From JBGTGT01 sp051439375 (lineage in GTDB: Bacteria; Cyanobacteriota; Cyanobacteriia; Cyanobacteriales; Microcystaceae): 12,220 bases of DNA. Position 1 is the first letter of the stretch, and each line of letters opens with the position of its first letter. Below, piece after piece: positions 1-6,040 of this stretch. The position numbers and the translations under genes were made by a program. Below the pieces are notes generated by a model. That model saw only the letters and a program-made list of their open reading frames with translations. It had not been told where the DNA came from and made no database searches. The DNA lies in NCBI GenBank assembly GCA_051439375.1, contig JBFRWB010000093.1:1-12220 (forward strand). Direction: 5' to 3'.

Positions 1-95
1 AAGTTTTGTGCCAGCGATGTCGGGCTTTGATCAAGAGACCAGAATGGGTTCGAGGTTACACTCAGTATCATTGGTGGCCGGTTGACTTAAATTAA
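1..95 (+). CDS. C-terminal end of an unidentified protein (5' truncated)
   Basis: The frame beginning at base 3 is open from the window edge to a TAA at 93-95 and encodes 30 residues. The other two + frames stop earlier or look non-coding. The peptide has a C-x2-C pair (codons 9-11 and 18-20) followed by a basic stretch, and an aromatic-rich tail that ends YHWWPVDLN. This composition looks like genuine protein rather than random AT-rich translation. The paired cysteines could belong to a small zinc-binding element. I do not recognise the family, and the rest of the gene lies outside the window. Its reality as a gene end is moderately supported; no function is proposed. Confidence 0.5.
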   Translation, partial: VLCQRCRALIKRPEWVRGYTQYHWWPVDLN

Positions 96-110
96 CTATG
101 GTTAATCAAG

Positions 111-200
111 CGGATTTGATATGAGTCTTTCTTGGCATCTGTGTAACTAGGTAGATTATCTCCCCCATTATAACTAGGTTTTATAAGTCGGATTTGGTAT
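111..200. repeat. Nested pair of short direct repeats (A-B-B-A)
   Basis: In the 196-bp spacer, CGGATTTGATAT (111-122) recurs as CGGATTTGGTAT (189-200). Between them TAACTAGGT occurs twice (144-152 and 171-179). All copies are in the same orientation, so this is not a hairpin. No coding potential is visible in the spacer. The meaning is unknown; it may be a remnant of a small dispersed repeat. Confidence 0.45.
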
Positions 201-255
201 TACATGGAAATAGTCAAAAAAGCAATAAATAATAAGTCAAATTAATCCTGAAGTT

Positions 256-290
256 TAACTTATTACTTATTACTTGTTACTGGTTACTTA
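256..290. repeat. 7-bp tandem repeat, five units
   Basis: Five consecutive heptamers (for example TTACTTA and TTACTGG) run from 256 to 290. They end one base before the complement of the stop codon (292-294) of the DUF3887-like gene, so the array forms the immediate 3' flank of that gene. On the coding strand the units read like TAAGTAA, each carrying a TAA. Degenerate heptamer arrays are a known cyanobacterial repeat class (STRR type). Confidence 0.8.
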
Positions 291-291
291 T

Positions 292-1053
292 CTAATCAAC
301 TGCCATATCAACCCCAGTAATGAGTTGATTCTCATCAAAGATAATTAAAACATCATCACTTCTTTTCTCAAATTGTACGGTAACGGTTACTAACTTACCG
401 CTTCCGCCGCCAAAACTCGGAACAATGGTAATTTCTTCTATCTTTTTACCATTGCCATATTCTGCAATTACGCTTTCCCATTTATCTTGAATCTGAGCAG
501 AAAATAACTCAGCTTTGAGGAAAGGATGTAAGTTGCTACGGGCTGCATTATAATCTTTTTTCATTAACGCTTGAATAAATCCTTCAGCCATTTCTTCGAC
601 TGATTCTAAACCAATAAAATTAACCCCAATAATCTGTCCTTCCTTATTGTAGGTAATCACTATATCTTCTTGGGAATTGGTAAATTGAGTATCGATGACA
701 ACAATATCAGCATCTAAAGTATTAATCACTTCTGTGTCATTATACTTTTTGACCTCGCCTCGTCTATTGGTAATGTTTTCCCAAAAAGTAGCAATTTCTT
801 CTTGAGAGATTCTCTTAGAGAGTTCAGGGGATAAAAACCGACGAGCTTCTTGATATTTGCCTGTTTTTAAAAGGTCAAGGGTAGTCAGTGATTGTTGTAC
901 CAGCCTCTCATTATTGGCTGTTTCTAAGGTTTGAGTCATGAGAGACTCAAGCTGATTGGGGCTTAATTGGGCGTTTAAGGGAGATTGACCCATACCTGTT
1001 AGTAAAACAGTCAAACCCAGCAAAGGAGAAATGATTTTAGCAAAATTAACCAT
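292..1053 (-). CDS. Secreted protein with two DUF3887-like repeats
   Basis: This 253-residue protein begins with a signal peptide: a hydrophobic stretch at about residues 5-21 and a likely cleavage after LNA at residue 28. The mature part is two copies of the same module (about 50-148 and 152-252). Each has a helical segment with K-x-Y-x-x-A-R (GKYQEARRFL; KDYNAARSNL), then a helix containing W (residues 91 and 192), then beta strands ending in I-I/L-I-x-G-V. This fits the DUF3887 fold (NTF2-like), whose members are usually exported and of unknown function. A periplasmic or outer-surface location is inferred. The ATG at 1053 is used because the signal peptide follows directly; no Shine-Dalgarno sequence is evident. 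The gene is divergent from clpS across 172 bp. The family call comes from pattern recognition only. Confidence 0.75.
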   Translation of the reverse strand: MVNFAKIISPLLGLTVLLTGMGQSPLNAQLSPNQLESLMTQTLETANNERLVQQSLTTLDLLKTGKYQEARRFLSPELSKRISQEEIATFWENITNRRGEVKKYNDTEVINTLDADIVVIDTQFTNSQEDIVITYNKEGQIIGVNFIGLESVEEMAEGFIQALMKKDYNAARSNLHPFLKAELFSAQIQDKWESVIAEYGNGKKIEEITIVPSFGGGSGKLVTVTVQFEKRSDDVLIIFDENQLITGVDMAVD

Positions 1054-1212
1054 TAGAGAAAAAATATATTAAGGAACAGAAGATGACTTGCCAGACAATA
1101 GGCTAAGACTTACTGGCGAAAAAGAGACTTAATTTGTTCCCCAATAATGAGTTATGATTCCCAAAGCTGAAACTGTTAAAATAAAACTTAAAAAATAACA
1201 ATAAACCTAGAC

Positions 1213-1218
1213 AGGAGG
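1213..1218 (+). promoter_or_regulatory. Shine-Dalgarno sequence of clpS
   Basis: AGGAGG lies 7 bases before the GTG at 1226. It fixes the GTG as the start, as there is no nearby in-frame ATG. It is the only perfect Shine-Dalgarno sequence I found before a start in this window. Confidence 0.85.
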
Positions 1219-1225
1219 AAAGGTT

Positions 1226-1519
1226 GTGACGACTGACGTTTTAGAAAAGCGTTCCCCATCTACCACTACCATTCGCAAACCTGCACCCCGTTATAAAGTT
1301 TTACTTCATAATGATGACTTTAATACAATGGAGTATGTGGTGCAAACCCTTATGAAAACGGTGTCAGGAATGACCCAACCCCAAGCCGTTAACATTATGA
1401 TGGAAGCTCACAACAGTGGGGTTGCTTTGGTAATTACTTGCGCTTTAGAACCCGCCGAATTTTATTGTGAAACCCTAAAAAATCATGGCTTAAGTAGCAC
1501 GATTGAGCCAGATGAATAA
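1226..1519 (+). CDS. clpS: ClpS, adaptor of the ClpAP/ClpCP protease
   Basis: A 97-residue protein with a flexible N-terminal extension (about 1-20) and the ClpS core after it. ClpS delivers proteins bearing N-degron residues to the Clp AAA+ unfoldase (ClpC in cyanobacteria) in the cytoplasm. The recognition pocket is intact: N29-D30-D31, M35 and H62 match the E. coli NDD motif, Met40 and His66. The length is normal for the family. Translation starts at GTG with a perfect upstream AGGAGG. Cyanobacteria often have two clpS paralogues (clpS1 and clpS2) with different substrate preference; I cannot tell from this copy alone which one it is. It is a single-gene unit, converging on the kinase gene with 35 bp between the stop codons and no clear hairpin terminator there. 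Confidence 0.93.
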   Translation: MTTDVLEKRSPSTTTIRKPAPRYKVLLHNDDFNTMEYVVQTLMKTVSGMTQPQAVNIMMEAHNSGVALVITCALEPAEFYCETLKNHGLSSTIEPDE

Positions 1520-1554
1520 AATTTCTTATTCTTAGCTGTTCTTTCTTCTTATTG

Positions 1555-2763
1555 TCAAGTTTCTAGACAAGTACCTAAAGCTTCATATAAAGCCTGTGCC
1601 GTTTGATAGCGATCGCTGGGATTCGGTTGACAGGCTTTTTCCATAACTTTGGCTAAATTAGGTGGGATTTGCTCAATCTGGCTAACATCTAAGTAAATTT
1701 CTCCTTTAATTTGTCGATAATATTTTAAGGGGTTTTCTCCTGTGAGTAAATAAACTAAAGTCGGACCGATGGTATAAAGATCAGACTGAGGCGAATATTT
1801 ACCCCGATATTGTTCGGGGGCCGTATAACCTTCAACCCCAATACGGGTTCCCGGTGGGGTTCCGACTTCCTTAACTGCACCGAAGTCAATCAGCATAATG
1901 CGTTTATCACGGGCGGTAAGGAGTAAATTAGCGGGTTTGACATCTCTATGGACTAAAGGGGGATTTAGTCCTTGTAAATAGTCTAAAATCTGGCAGACTT
2001 GTTTTGTCCATGCGATCGCTTGGGACAAACTAACCGTTCCTTGTTGGGAAACGTACTGTTCTAGATTTTGACCGTGGATAAGTTCCATAATCAAATATTT
2101 TTGTCCATTCTCTAGGAAAAAGTCATGATATTTAGGAATTCCTTCATGGGATAAAGATTGTAAAATTCTGGCTTCTCGTTCAAATAGTTCTTGTGCTTTA
2201 GGAATTTTGGCAATATCCGCATTCATTTCTTTAACAACGACTAATGGCGGCGGTTTAATCGAGGGATCTTCCTTATTCCATGCTAAAAAGGTTGTTCCCA
2301 TCCCACCCACGCCCAATACTTTTAAAATCTGATACTGTCGAATAAAAACTTCTTTTTCTACGATAGGCTGACCACAATGAATACAAAAGAGGTTGTTTGG
2401 GTCATTTCCTTGATGATTACAAATGGGTTCTTCAGGAAGAGTCGTCGTTAAGTCTTCATTTCTCAGTTGGAAAGAAAGGAGAGGACCGTGAGGGGTGAGG
2501 CGAATTGTATCATTATCCTGTAAATCTGCTTCTGTTACTAAGTTATGGTTGACATAAGTACCATTGACACCAGAACTCTTTAATTGCCACTGCGATTTAT
2601 TACTTTGGGAAATTTCGGCGTGAAAACGAGAGATAGATAGAGAATCTGTAAAGACCACATCATTATCCCGATGACGACCAATGCGAATACAGCTTTGTTC
2701 AGGAAAATACCATTGTTTGATAGGATGTTGATGCTCTGGGTCAAGTAAAAGCAGCGTAACCAT
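1555..2763 (-). CDS. FHA domain / zinc-ribbon-like / Ser-Thr protein kinase
   Basis: A 402-residue cytoplasmic signalling protein with three parts. Residues 1-100 form an FHA (phosphothreonine-binding) domain with G29-R30, S45-R46-x-H48 and N67-G68-T69. Residues 115-130 contain C115-x-H117 and C127-x2-C130, resembling a small zinc ribbon. Residues 144-400 are a Hanks-type kinase: glycine loop GVGGMG (151-156), lysine K178, helix-C glutamate E197, catalytic HRDVKPAN (272-279), DFG (293-295) and APE (315-317). All catalytic residues are present, so it should be active. A short proline-rich insertion precedes K178. No transmembrane segment is visible. An FHA domain on the same chain as the kinase suggests autophosphorylation sensing or recruitment of phosphorylated partners (inference). 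The substrate is unknown, and the neighbours clpS and ispG are on the other strand. Confidence 0.92.
   Translation of the reverse strand: MVTLLLLDPEHQHPIKQWYFPEQSCIRIGRHRDNDVVFTDSLSISRFHAEISQSNKSQWQLKSSGVNGTYVNHNLVTEADLQDNDTIRLTPHGPLLSFQLRNEDLTTTLPEEPICNHQGNDPNNLFCIHCGQPIVEKEVFIRQYQILKVLGVGGMGTTFLAWNKEDPSIKPPPLVVVKEMNADIAKIPKAQELFEREARILQSLSHEGIPKYHDFFLENGQKYLIMELIHGQNLEQYVSQQGTVSLSQAIAWTKQVCQILDYLQGLNPPLVHRDVKPANLLLTARDKRIMLIDFGAVKEVGTPPGTRIGVEGYTAPEQYRGKYSPQSDLYTIGPTLVYLLTGENPLKYYRQIKGEIYLDVSQIEQIPPNLAKVMEKACQPNPSDRYQTAQALYEALGTCLET
1609..1616. repeat. HIP1 palindrome GCGATCGC
   Basis: Perfect octamer within the kinase coding sequence. HIP1 is a highly over-represented palindrome in many cyanobacterial genomes. 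Confidence 0.85.
2012..2019. repeat. HIP1 palindrome GCGATCGC
   Basis: Second perfect copy, also inside the kinase gene and about 400 bp from the first. Confidence 0.85.
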
Positions 2764-2805
2764 TTTATAAATTCTGAATTATTAAATTACCAATTATAAA
2801 TAAAT

Positions 2806-2840
2806 CGTGACCAGTAATTCAGTGAGCAGTAAACAGTGGA
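2806..2840. repeat. 7-bp degenerate tandem repeat in the kinase/ispG intergenic region
   Basis: Units CAGTAAT (2812-2818), CAGTGAG (2820-2826), CAGTAAA (2827-2833) and CAGTGGA (2834-2840) follow each other, with one extra base after the first unit and a partial unit before it. Unlike the other arrays it lies between two divergent gene starts rather than next to a stop codon. It resembles the array at 8500-8541 in sequence. Confidence 0.65.
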
Positions 2841-2894
2841 CATTGAATCAGGGAAAGTCACCAACTTAATTGTTATTCTACTCATTTGTCTTAT

Positions 2895-2926
2895 TTCTCC
2901 ATCTCCCGATCTTCCGATCTCCTGAT
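2895..2926. repeat. 8-bp tandem repeat upstream of ispG
   Basis: Four consecutive octamers: TTCTCCAT, CTCCCGAT, CTTCCGAT and CTCCTGAT. The array ends 49 bp before the ispG start, in the region where its promoter or leader would be expected. The pyrimidine-rich strand is the ispG coding strand. Confidence 0.65.
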
Positions 2927-2975
2927 GAGGTTAAAATAGGATTTGGTCAAACTCGCTACCCATTGATTAACCCCT

Positions 2976-4193
2976 ATGCAAACCCTCGAACCCCCTCAAG
3001 TTTCTCAGCGTCCCGAATTTGATACGACCATTCACCGTCGTCAAACTCGCCCTGTTAAAGTAGGAGATGTCATTATTGGTGGTGGCTATCCTGTGGTTGT
3101 CCAATCGATGATTAATGAGGATACCCTAGATATTGAAGGATCTGTTGCTGCAATTCGCCGTCTTCATGAAATTGGTTGCGAAATCGTTCGAGTCACTGTT
3201 CCTAGTTTGGCACACGCCAAAGCTTTAGCAGAAATTAAAGAAAAATTAGCAAAAACCTATAAAACTGTACCACTTGTGGCTGATGTCCACCATAATGGCT
3301 TGAAAATTGCCCTAGAAGTTGCCAAACACGTCGATAAGGTACGCATTAACCCCGGATTATACGTTTTTGAAAAACCCAGTCCAACCCGTAGTGAATACAC
3401 ACAAGAAGAATTTGAAGCCATTGGAGATAAAATTCGGGAAACCCTAGAACCTCTGGTGATTTCCCTGCGAGAACAAGGTAAAGCCATGCGAATTGGTGTA
3501 AATCATGGGTCTTTAGCGGAAAGGATGCTGTTTACCTACGGTGACACCCCCGAAGGAATGGTAGAATCTGCTTTGGAGTTTATCCGTATTTGTGAGTCCC
3601 TTGATTTTTATAATATTGTTATTTCTCTAAAAGCTTCCCGTGTTCCTGTTATGTTAGCGGCTTACCGCTTAATGGTACAACGGATGAATGAGTTAGGAAT
3701 GGATTATCCCCTACATTTAGGGGTTACAGAAGCAGGAGATGGTGAATATGGACGAATCAAGTCCACCGCAGGAATCGGAACACTGCTCGCAGAAGGGATA
3801 GGAGACACCATTCGGGTTTCTTTGACAGAAGCCCCTGAAAAGGAAATTCCCGTATGTTATAGTATCCTACAAGCGTTAGGCTTACGAAAAACGATGGTTG
3901 AATATGTGGCCTGTCCTTCCTGTGGCCGTACCCTTTTTAATTTAGAAGAAGTACTGCATAAAGTCCGAGAAGCAACGAAGCATCTGACAGGTTTAGATAT
4001 TGCAGTGATGGGATGTATTGTTAACGGCCCCGGTGAAATGGCCGATGCTGACTATGGTTATGTTGGCAAACAACCGGGCTATATTTCCTTATATCGAGGA
4101 CGAGAAGAAATTCATAAAGTCCCAGAAGAACAAGGAGTCAGTGCATTAATTGAGTTAATTAAAGGAGATGGCCGTTGGGTTGATCCTGAATAG
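2976..4193 (+). CDS. ispG: IspG, 4-hydroxy-3-methylbut-2-enyl diphosphate synthase (GcpE)
   Basis: A 405-residue cytoplasmic enzyme of the MEP pathway. It reductively converts 2-C-methyl-D-erythritol 2,4-cyclodiphosphate to HMBPP using a [4Fe-4S] cluster; in cyanobacteria electrons come from ferredoxin or flavodoxin. The N-terminal TIM barrel is clear (TRPVKVGDVIIGGG near 25-37, ADVHHNG at 102-108, RINPG at 123-127, GVNHGSL at 174-180). The C-terminal cluster domain has C313-x2-C316, C347 and E354, which match C270, C273, C305 and E312 of E. coli. The length is that of the cyanobacterial form, longer than the E. coli enzyme. The ATG at 2976 gives the usual N-terminus. The gene is essential for carotenoids, phytol and other isoprenoids. 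psb27 follows 123 bp downstream on the same strand, but the gap suggests separate transcription. Confidence 0.97.
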   Translation: MQTLEPPQVSQRPEFDTTIHRRQTRPVKVGDVIIGGGYPVVVQSMINEDTLDIEGSVAAIRRLHEIGCEIVRVTVPSLAHAKALAEIKEKLAKTYKTVPLVADVHHNGLKIALEVAKHVDKVRINPGLYVFEKPSPTRSEYTQEEFEAIGDKIRETLEPLVISLREQGKAMRIGVNHGSLAERMLFTYGDTPEGMVESALEFIRICESLDFYNIVISLKASRVPVMLAAYRLMVQRMNELGMDYPLHLGVTEAGDGEYGRIKSTAGIGTLLAEGIGDTIRVSLTEAPEKEIPVCYSILQALGLRKTMVEYVACPSCGRTLFNLEEVLHKVREATKHLTGLDIAVMGCIVNGPGEMADADYGYVGKQPGYISLYRGREEIHKVPEEQGVSALIELIKGDGRWVDPE

Positions 4194-4316
4194 TTAATAT
4201 TAGGGTGGACTTGGCCGATAGCAGTCGTAGGAACAGGTTTTTAATTTGATTTTTTGATGACTGGTAATGATAGGATAGTGGGGTCTAATTTTTATGATTT
4301 TGGAAACCTTTACACG

Positions 4317-4724
4317 ATGTCTATAGTCAAATCCTCCCTTTCTCGCCTCTTAGCCGTGATTTTAGTCGCTGTTATTACCCTAGTGGGTTGTTCAGCTAGC
4401 ACGGGATCATTAAGCGGAAATTACAAAAACGATACCTTAACCGTGATTGAAACCCTTAATACAGCCATTGATTTACCTAATGATGCGGAAAATAAAGTAG
4501 AAATCCAAGAATTAGCCCGTCAACAAATTAAAGACTATATTTCTCTTTATCGTCGTCAAGGAGAATCAGGTGGACTTCGTTCTTTCACTAAGATGCAAAC
4601 TGCTTTAAATGCACTGGCAGGTTATTATACGTCCTATGGAGTCCGTCCTTTGCCTGAAAAATTGAAAAAACGTCTGAAATTAGAATTTAAACAGGCTGCT
4701 GCTGCGGTTCAACGGGGAATTTAA
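4317..4724 (+). CDS. psb27: Psb27, photosystem II assembly lipoprotein
   Basis: A 135-residue lipoprotein starting at the ATG at 4317. The N-terminus is a lipoprotein signal peptide (basic residues K5 and R10, hydrophobic stretch 11-23) ending in the lipobox L22-V-G-C25, so mature Psb27 is tethered by lipidated Cys25 on the lumenal face of the thylakoid. The rest is the compact helical bundle of the family, with the features DTLTVIETLNTAIDLP, DYISLYRR, SFTKMQTALNALAGYY and YGVRPLPEKLK. Psb27 binds CP43 in assembling or repairing photosystem II before the Mn cluster is inserted. The reading frame is open 63 bp further upstream to another ATG at 4254, but that would put a polar extension before the signal peptide, so the inner ATG is preferred. 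It converges on the DUF4079 gene. Confidence 0.93.
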   Translation: MSIVKSSLSRLLAVILVAVITLVGCSASTGSLSGNYKNDTLTVIETLNTAIDLPNDAENKVEIQELARQQIKDYISLYRRQGESGGLRSFTKMQTALNALAGYYTSYGVRPLPEKLKKRLKLEFKQAAAAVQRGI

Positions 4725-4732
4725 TAAGGATC

Positions 4733-4760
4733 TAGGTGTTAGGTTTTAGGTTCTAGGTTT
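4733..4760. repeat. 7-bp tandem repeat downstream of psb27
   Basis: Four heptamers (TAGGTGT, TAGGTTT, TAGGTTC, TAGGTTT) begin 9 bp after the psb27 stop codon. Every unit contains TAG on the psb27 coding strand, so three units place a stop in each frame. It faces the complementary-looking array at 4780-4807. Confidence 0.85.
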
Positions 4761-4779
4761 TACAGTCTTAAACTTAATT

Positions 4780-4807
4780 CCTTATACCTCATACCTTGCA
4801 CCTCATA
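4780..4807. repeat. 7-bp tandem repeat downstream of the DUF4079 gene
   Basis: Four heptamers (CCTTATA, CCTCATA, CCTTGCA, CCTCATA) end two bases before the complement of the DUF4079 stop codon (4810-4812). Read on the minus strand the units carry AGG like the array at 4733-4760. The two arrays are therefore partly inverted and could pair into an imperfect stem in a transcript from either side. Confidence 0.85.
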
Positions 4808-4809
4808 CC

Positions 4810-5247
4810 TTACGGTAAATACTTTTGAACAACGACCCAACCACTAAGGGAAACAAAGGCGAATCCGAGTAAAAGAATGATATTTGCTCCCAAATGAATA
4901 TTTCTTGCCCAAGGATGCTGAGGATTAATTTGGGTAGCACTTCCAGCAGAAACTAGCACTAAAATAACTGTTAAAAGACCTGCAATCAGATGGGATGAAT
5001 GACCTAAACTACCATAATGACCTAATGTTCCCACAATGCCAATCGTAAGTAATAAGATAACAAGAATGACAAGAATTGCGCCAATGGTATAGTGCAAGGG
5101 ACGTAACCAGTTAGGACGAGGTTTTTTACGCCGACGCTGTGTTAAGATCCATATTCCTGAAACCCCTAAACAACTGTAGCAGAGTAGGGAAAGTCCCATC
5201 GACCAAGCGGCAATTTTCCACAACCAGAGAAAAGACGGTAAATCCAT
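4810..5247 (-). CDS. DUF4079-family membrane protein, possible haem-b protein
   Basis: A 145-residue integral membrane protein with four hydrophobic segments (about 12-35, 53-73, 86-104 and 119-139) and a basic loop at 38-44. It resembles the cyanobacterial/plant DUF4079 family. Histidines lie at or near helix ends (H52, H77, H83, H86, H111, H118), a pattern like cytochrome b561-type four-helix haem proteins. Haem binding is therefore plausible but is inference. Location would be the plasma or thylakoid membrane. The ATG at 5247 precedes the first hydrophobic segment directly. It is transcribed towards psb27. The 242-bp gap to the next upstream gene suggests its own promoter. No experimental function is known to me. 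Confidence 0.8.
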   Translation of the reverse strand: MDLPSFLWLWKIAAWSMGLSLLCYSCLGVSGIWILTQRRRKKPRPNWLRPLHYTIGAILVILVILLLTIGIVGTLGHYGSLGHSSHLIAGLLTVILVLVSAGSATQINPQHPWARNIHLGANIILLLGFAFVSLSGWVVVQKYLP

Positions 5248-5420
5248 AACTTTTGAGTTCCCTTAGCATTATTTGATAATAGGATAAAATGATACAACTT
5301 TTAAGTATAGCGATTTAAGCAGATTTAATATTACTTGATAAACCCGTCTGTTTACTTTTGTCTTTAATTGAGCTAAGACGCATTTAAACTGGGTATTTTC
5401 CAATTGACGGAAAAAGCTGC

Positions 5421-5444
5421 TCCCTCACTATTCCCTATTCCCTC
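5421..5444. repeat. Short CCCTA/CCCTC heptamer repeat
   Basis: TCCCTCA at 5421-5427, then after three bases TTCCCTA (5431-5437) and TTCCCTC (5438-5444). It lies in the 242-bp spacer, about 45 bp beyond the stop codon of the small membrane protein gene. Its purine-rich strand is that gene's coding strand, as in the other arrays. Nothing else is identifiable in this spacer apart from a weak 6-bp inverted repeat at 5396-5414. Confidence 0.55.
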
Positions 5445-5489
5445 ATCTCCACAGACCAATGTGCGATACTTAACAGCTTACCAGAGAAT

Positions 5490-6014
5490 TCATTCCAAAC
5501 CCACGTTCAAATAGGAATGAGAAATTACTCCTATCACAAAGCCTAAAAAACAAATCATCATTATCAAAATTGATACTTTCCATTGTTTTAATCCATGATC
5601 TTGTAAGTCTAATTTAGCTAAGATAGCTGCCGATAGTAGGAGTAAAAACTGGGAGAAAAGGGCAAACCAGCGAAGTATAAAAACAAAGGTAAAAGACCAA
5701 AGAAGAATAGAAACAATTGACCACAAATTAGATTTAAAACTACTACCAAAGGCAACGGTAATCAGGGTTATAGGAGCAATGAGTCCGATGGTAATGAGTA
5801 AAATACTTAGGGTTGCAACCCCATAAACTAAGGTGATCGCAACATCTGTTTCAACAAGGTTAATGCTATTCAGAAAATCTTGCCAGCCCCAACTTCTACC
5901 ATAGTCAATAAAAAATTGCTGATAAATTGATTTTCCCTGATCAATATACCAACCAAACGTTATATATGTGATCAGTAAGAGTAGTAAAGATAGCCAAGTT
6001 GTATTTTTAAACAT
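5490..6014 (-). CDS. Small polytopic membrane protein, unknown family
   Basis: A 174-residue protein dominated by hydrophobic segments at about 6-23, 57-88 (long, perhaps two helices), 97-114, 116-134 and 146-166. This suggests four to six membrane spans. A polar stretch at 24-56 (with DQGKSIYQQF and RSWGWQDF) probably forms a loop outside the membrane after an uncleaved first helix. I recognise no motif. It is the last gene of the presumed four-gene unit, 26 bp after the FecR-like/TPR gene, so it probably serves the same process as the CHAT and TPR proteins. A candidate role is membrane anchor or channel partner, with no direct support. The ATG at 6014 is followed by a short basic/polar start and then the first helix; no Shine-Dalgarno sequence is visible. 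Confidence 0.75.
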   Translation of the reverse strand: MFKNTTWLSLLLLLITYITFGWYIDQGKSIYQQFFIDYGRSWGWQDFLNSINLVETDVAITLVYGVATLSILLITIGLIAPITLITVAFGSSFKSNLWSIVSILLWSFTFVFILRWFALFSQFLLLLSAAILAKLDLQDHGLKQWKVSILIMMICFLGFVIGVISHSYLNVGLE

Positions 6015-6040
6015 ATCATGTTTTTTATGGTTTAGAACTG

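Noticed and set aside
1152..1182. Possible promoter of clpS (TTATGA and TAAAAT)
   Set aside because: The spacing of 19 bases and the poor -35 match are within what AT-rich DNA offers by chance.
3257..3487. 76-residue open frame on the minus strand inside ispG
   Set aside because: It lies wholly inside the well-conserved ispG gene, has no recognisable motif, and is an antisense shadow.
4254..4316. N-terminal extension of Psb27 from the ATG at 4254
   Set aside because: It would place 21 mostly polar residues before the lipoprotein signal peptide; the ATG at 4317 gives a normal signal and lipobox spacing.
5396..5414. Inverted repeat TTTTCC / GGAAAA with a 7-base loop as a terminator
   Set aside because: The stem is only six mostly A-T pairs and no T-run follows on the minus strand, so it is too weak to call.
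5490..6014. Small membrane protein as a gasdermin-like pore target of the CHAT peptidase
   Set aside because: Bacterial gasdermins are soluble beta-rich proteins before cleavage; this one is an all-helical integral membrane protein, so the comparison does not hold.
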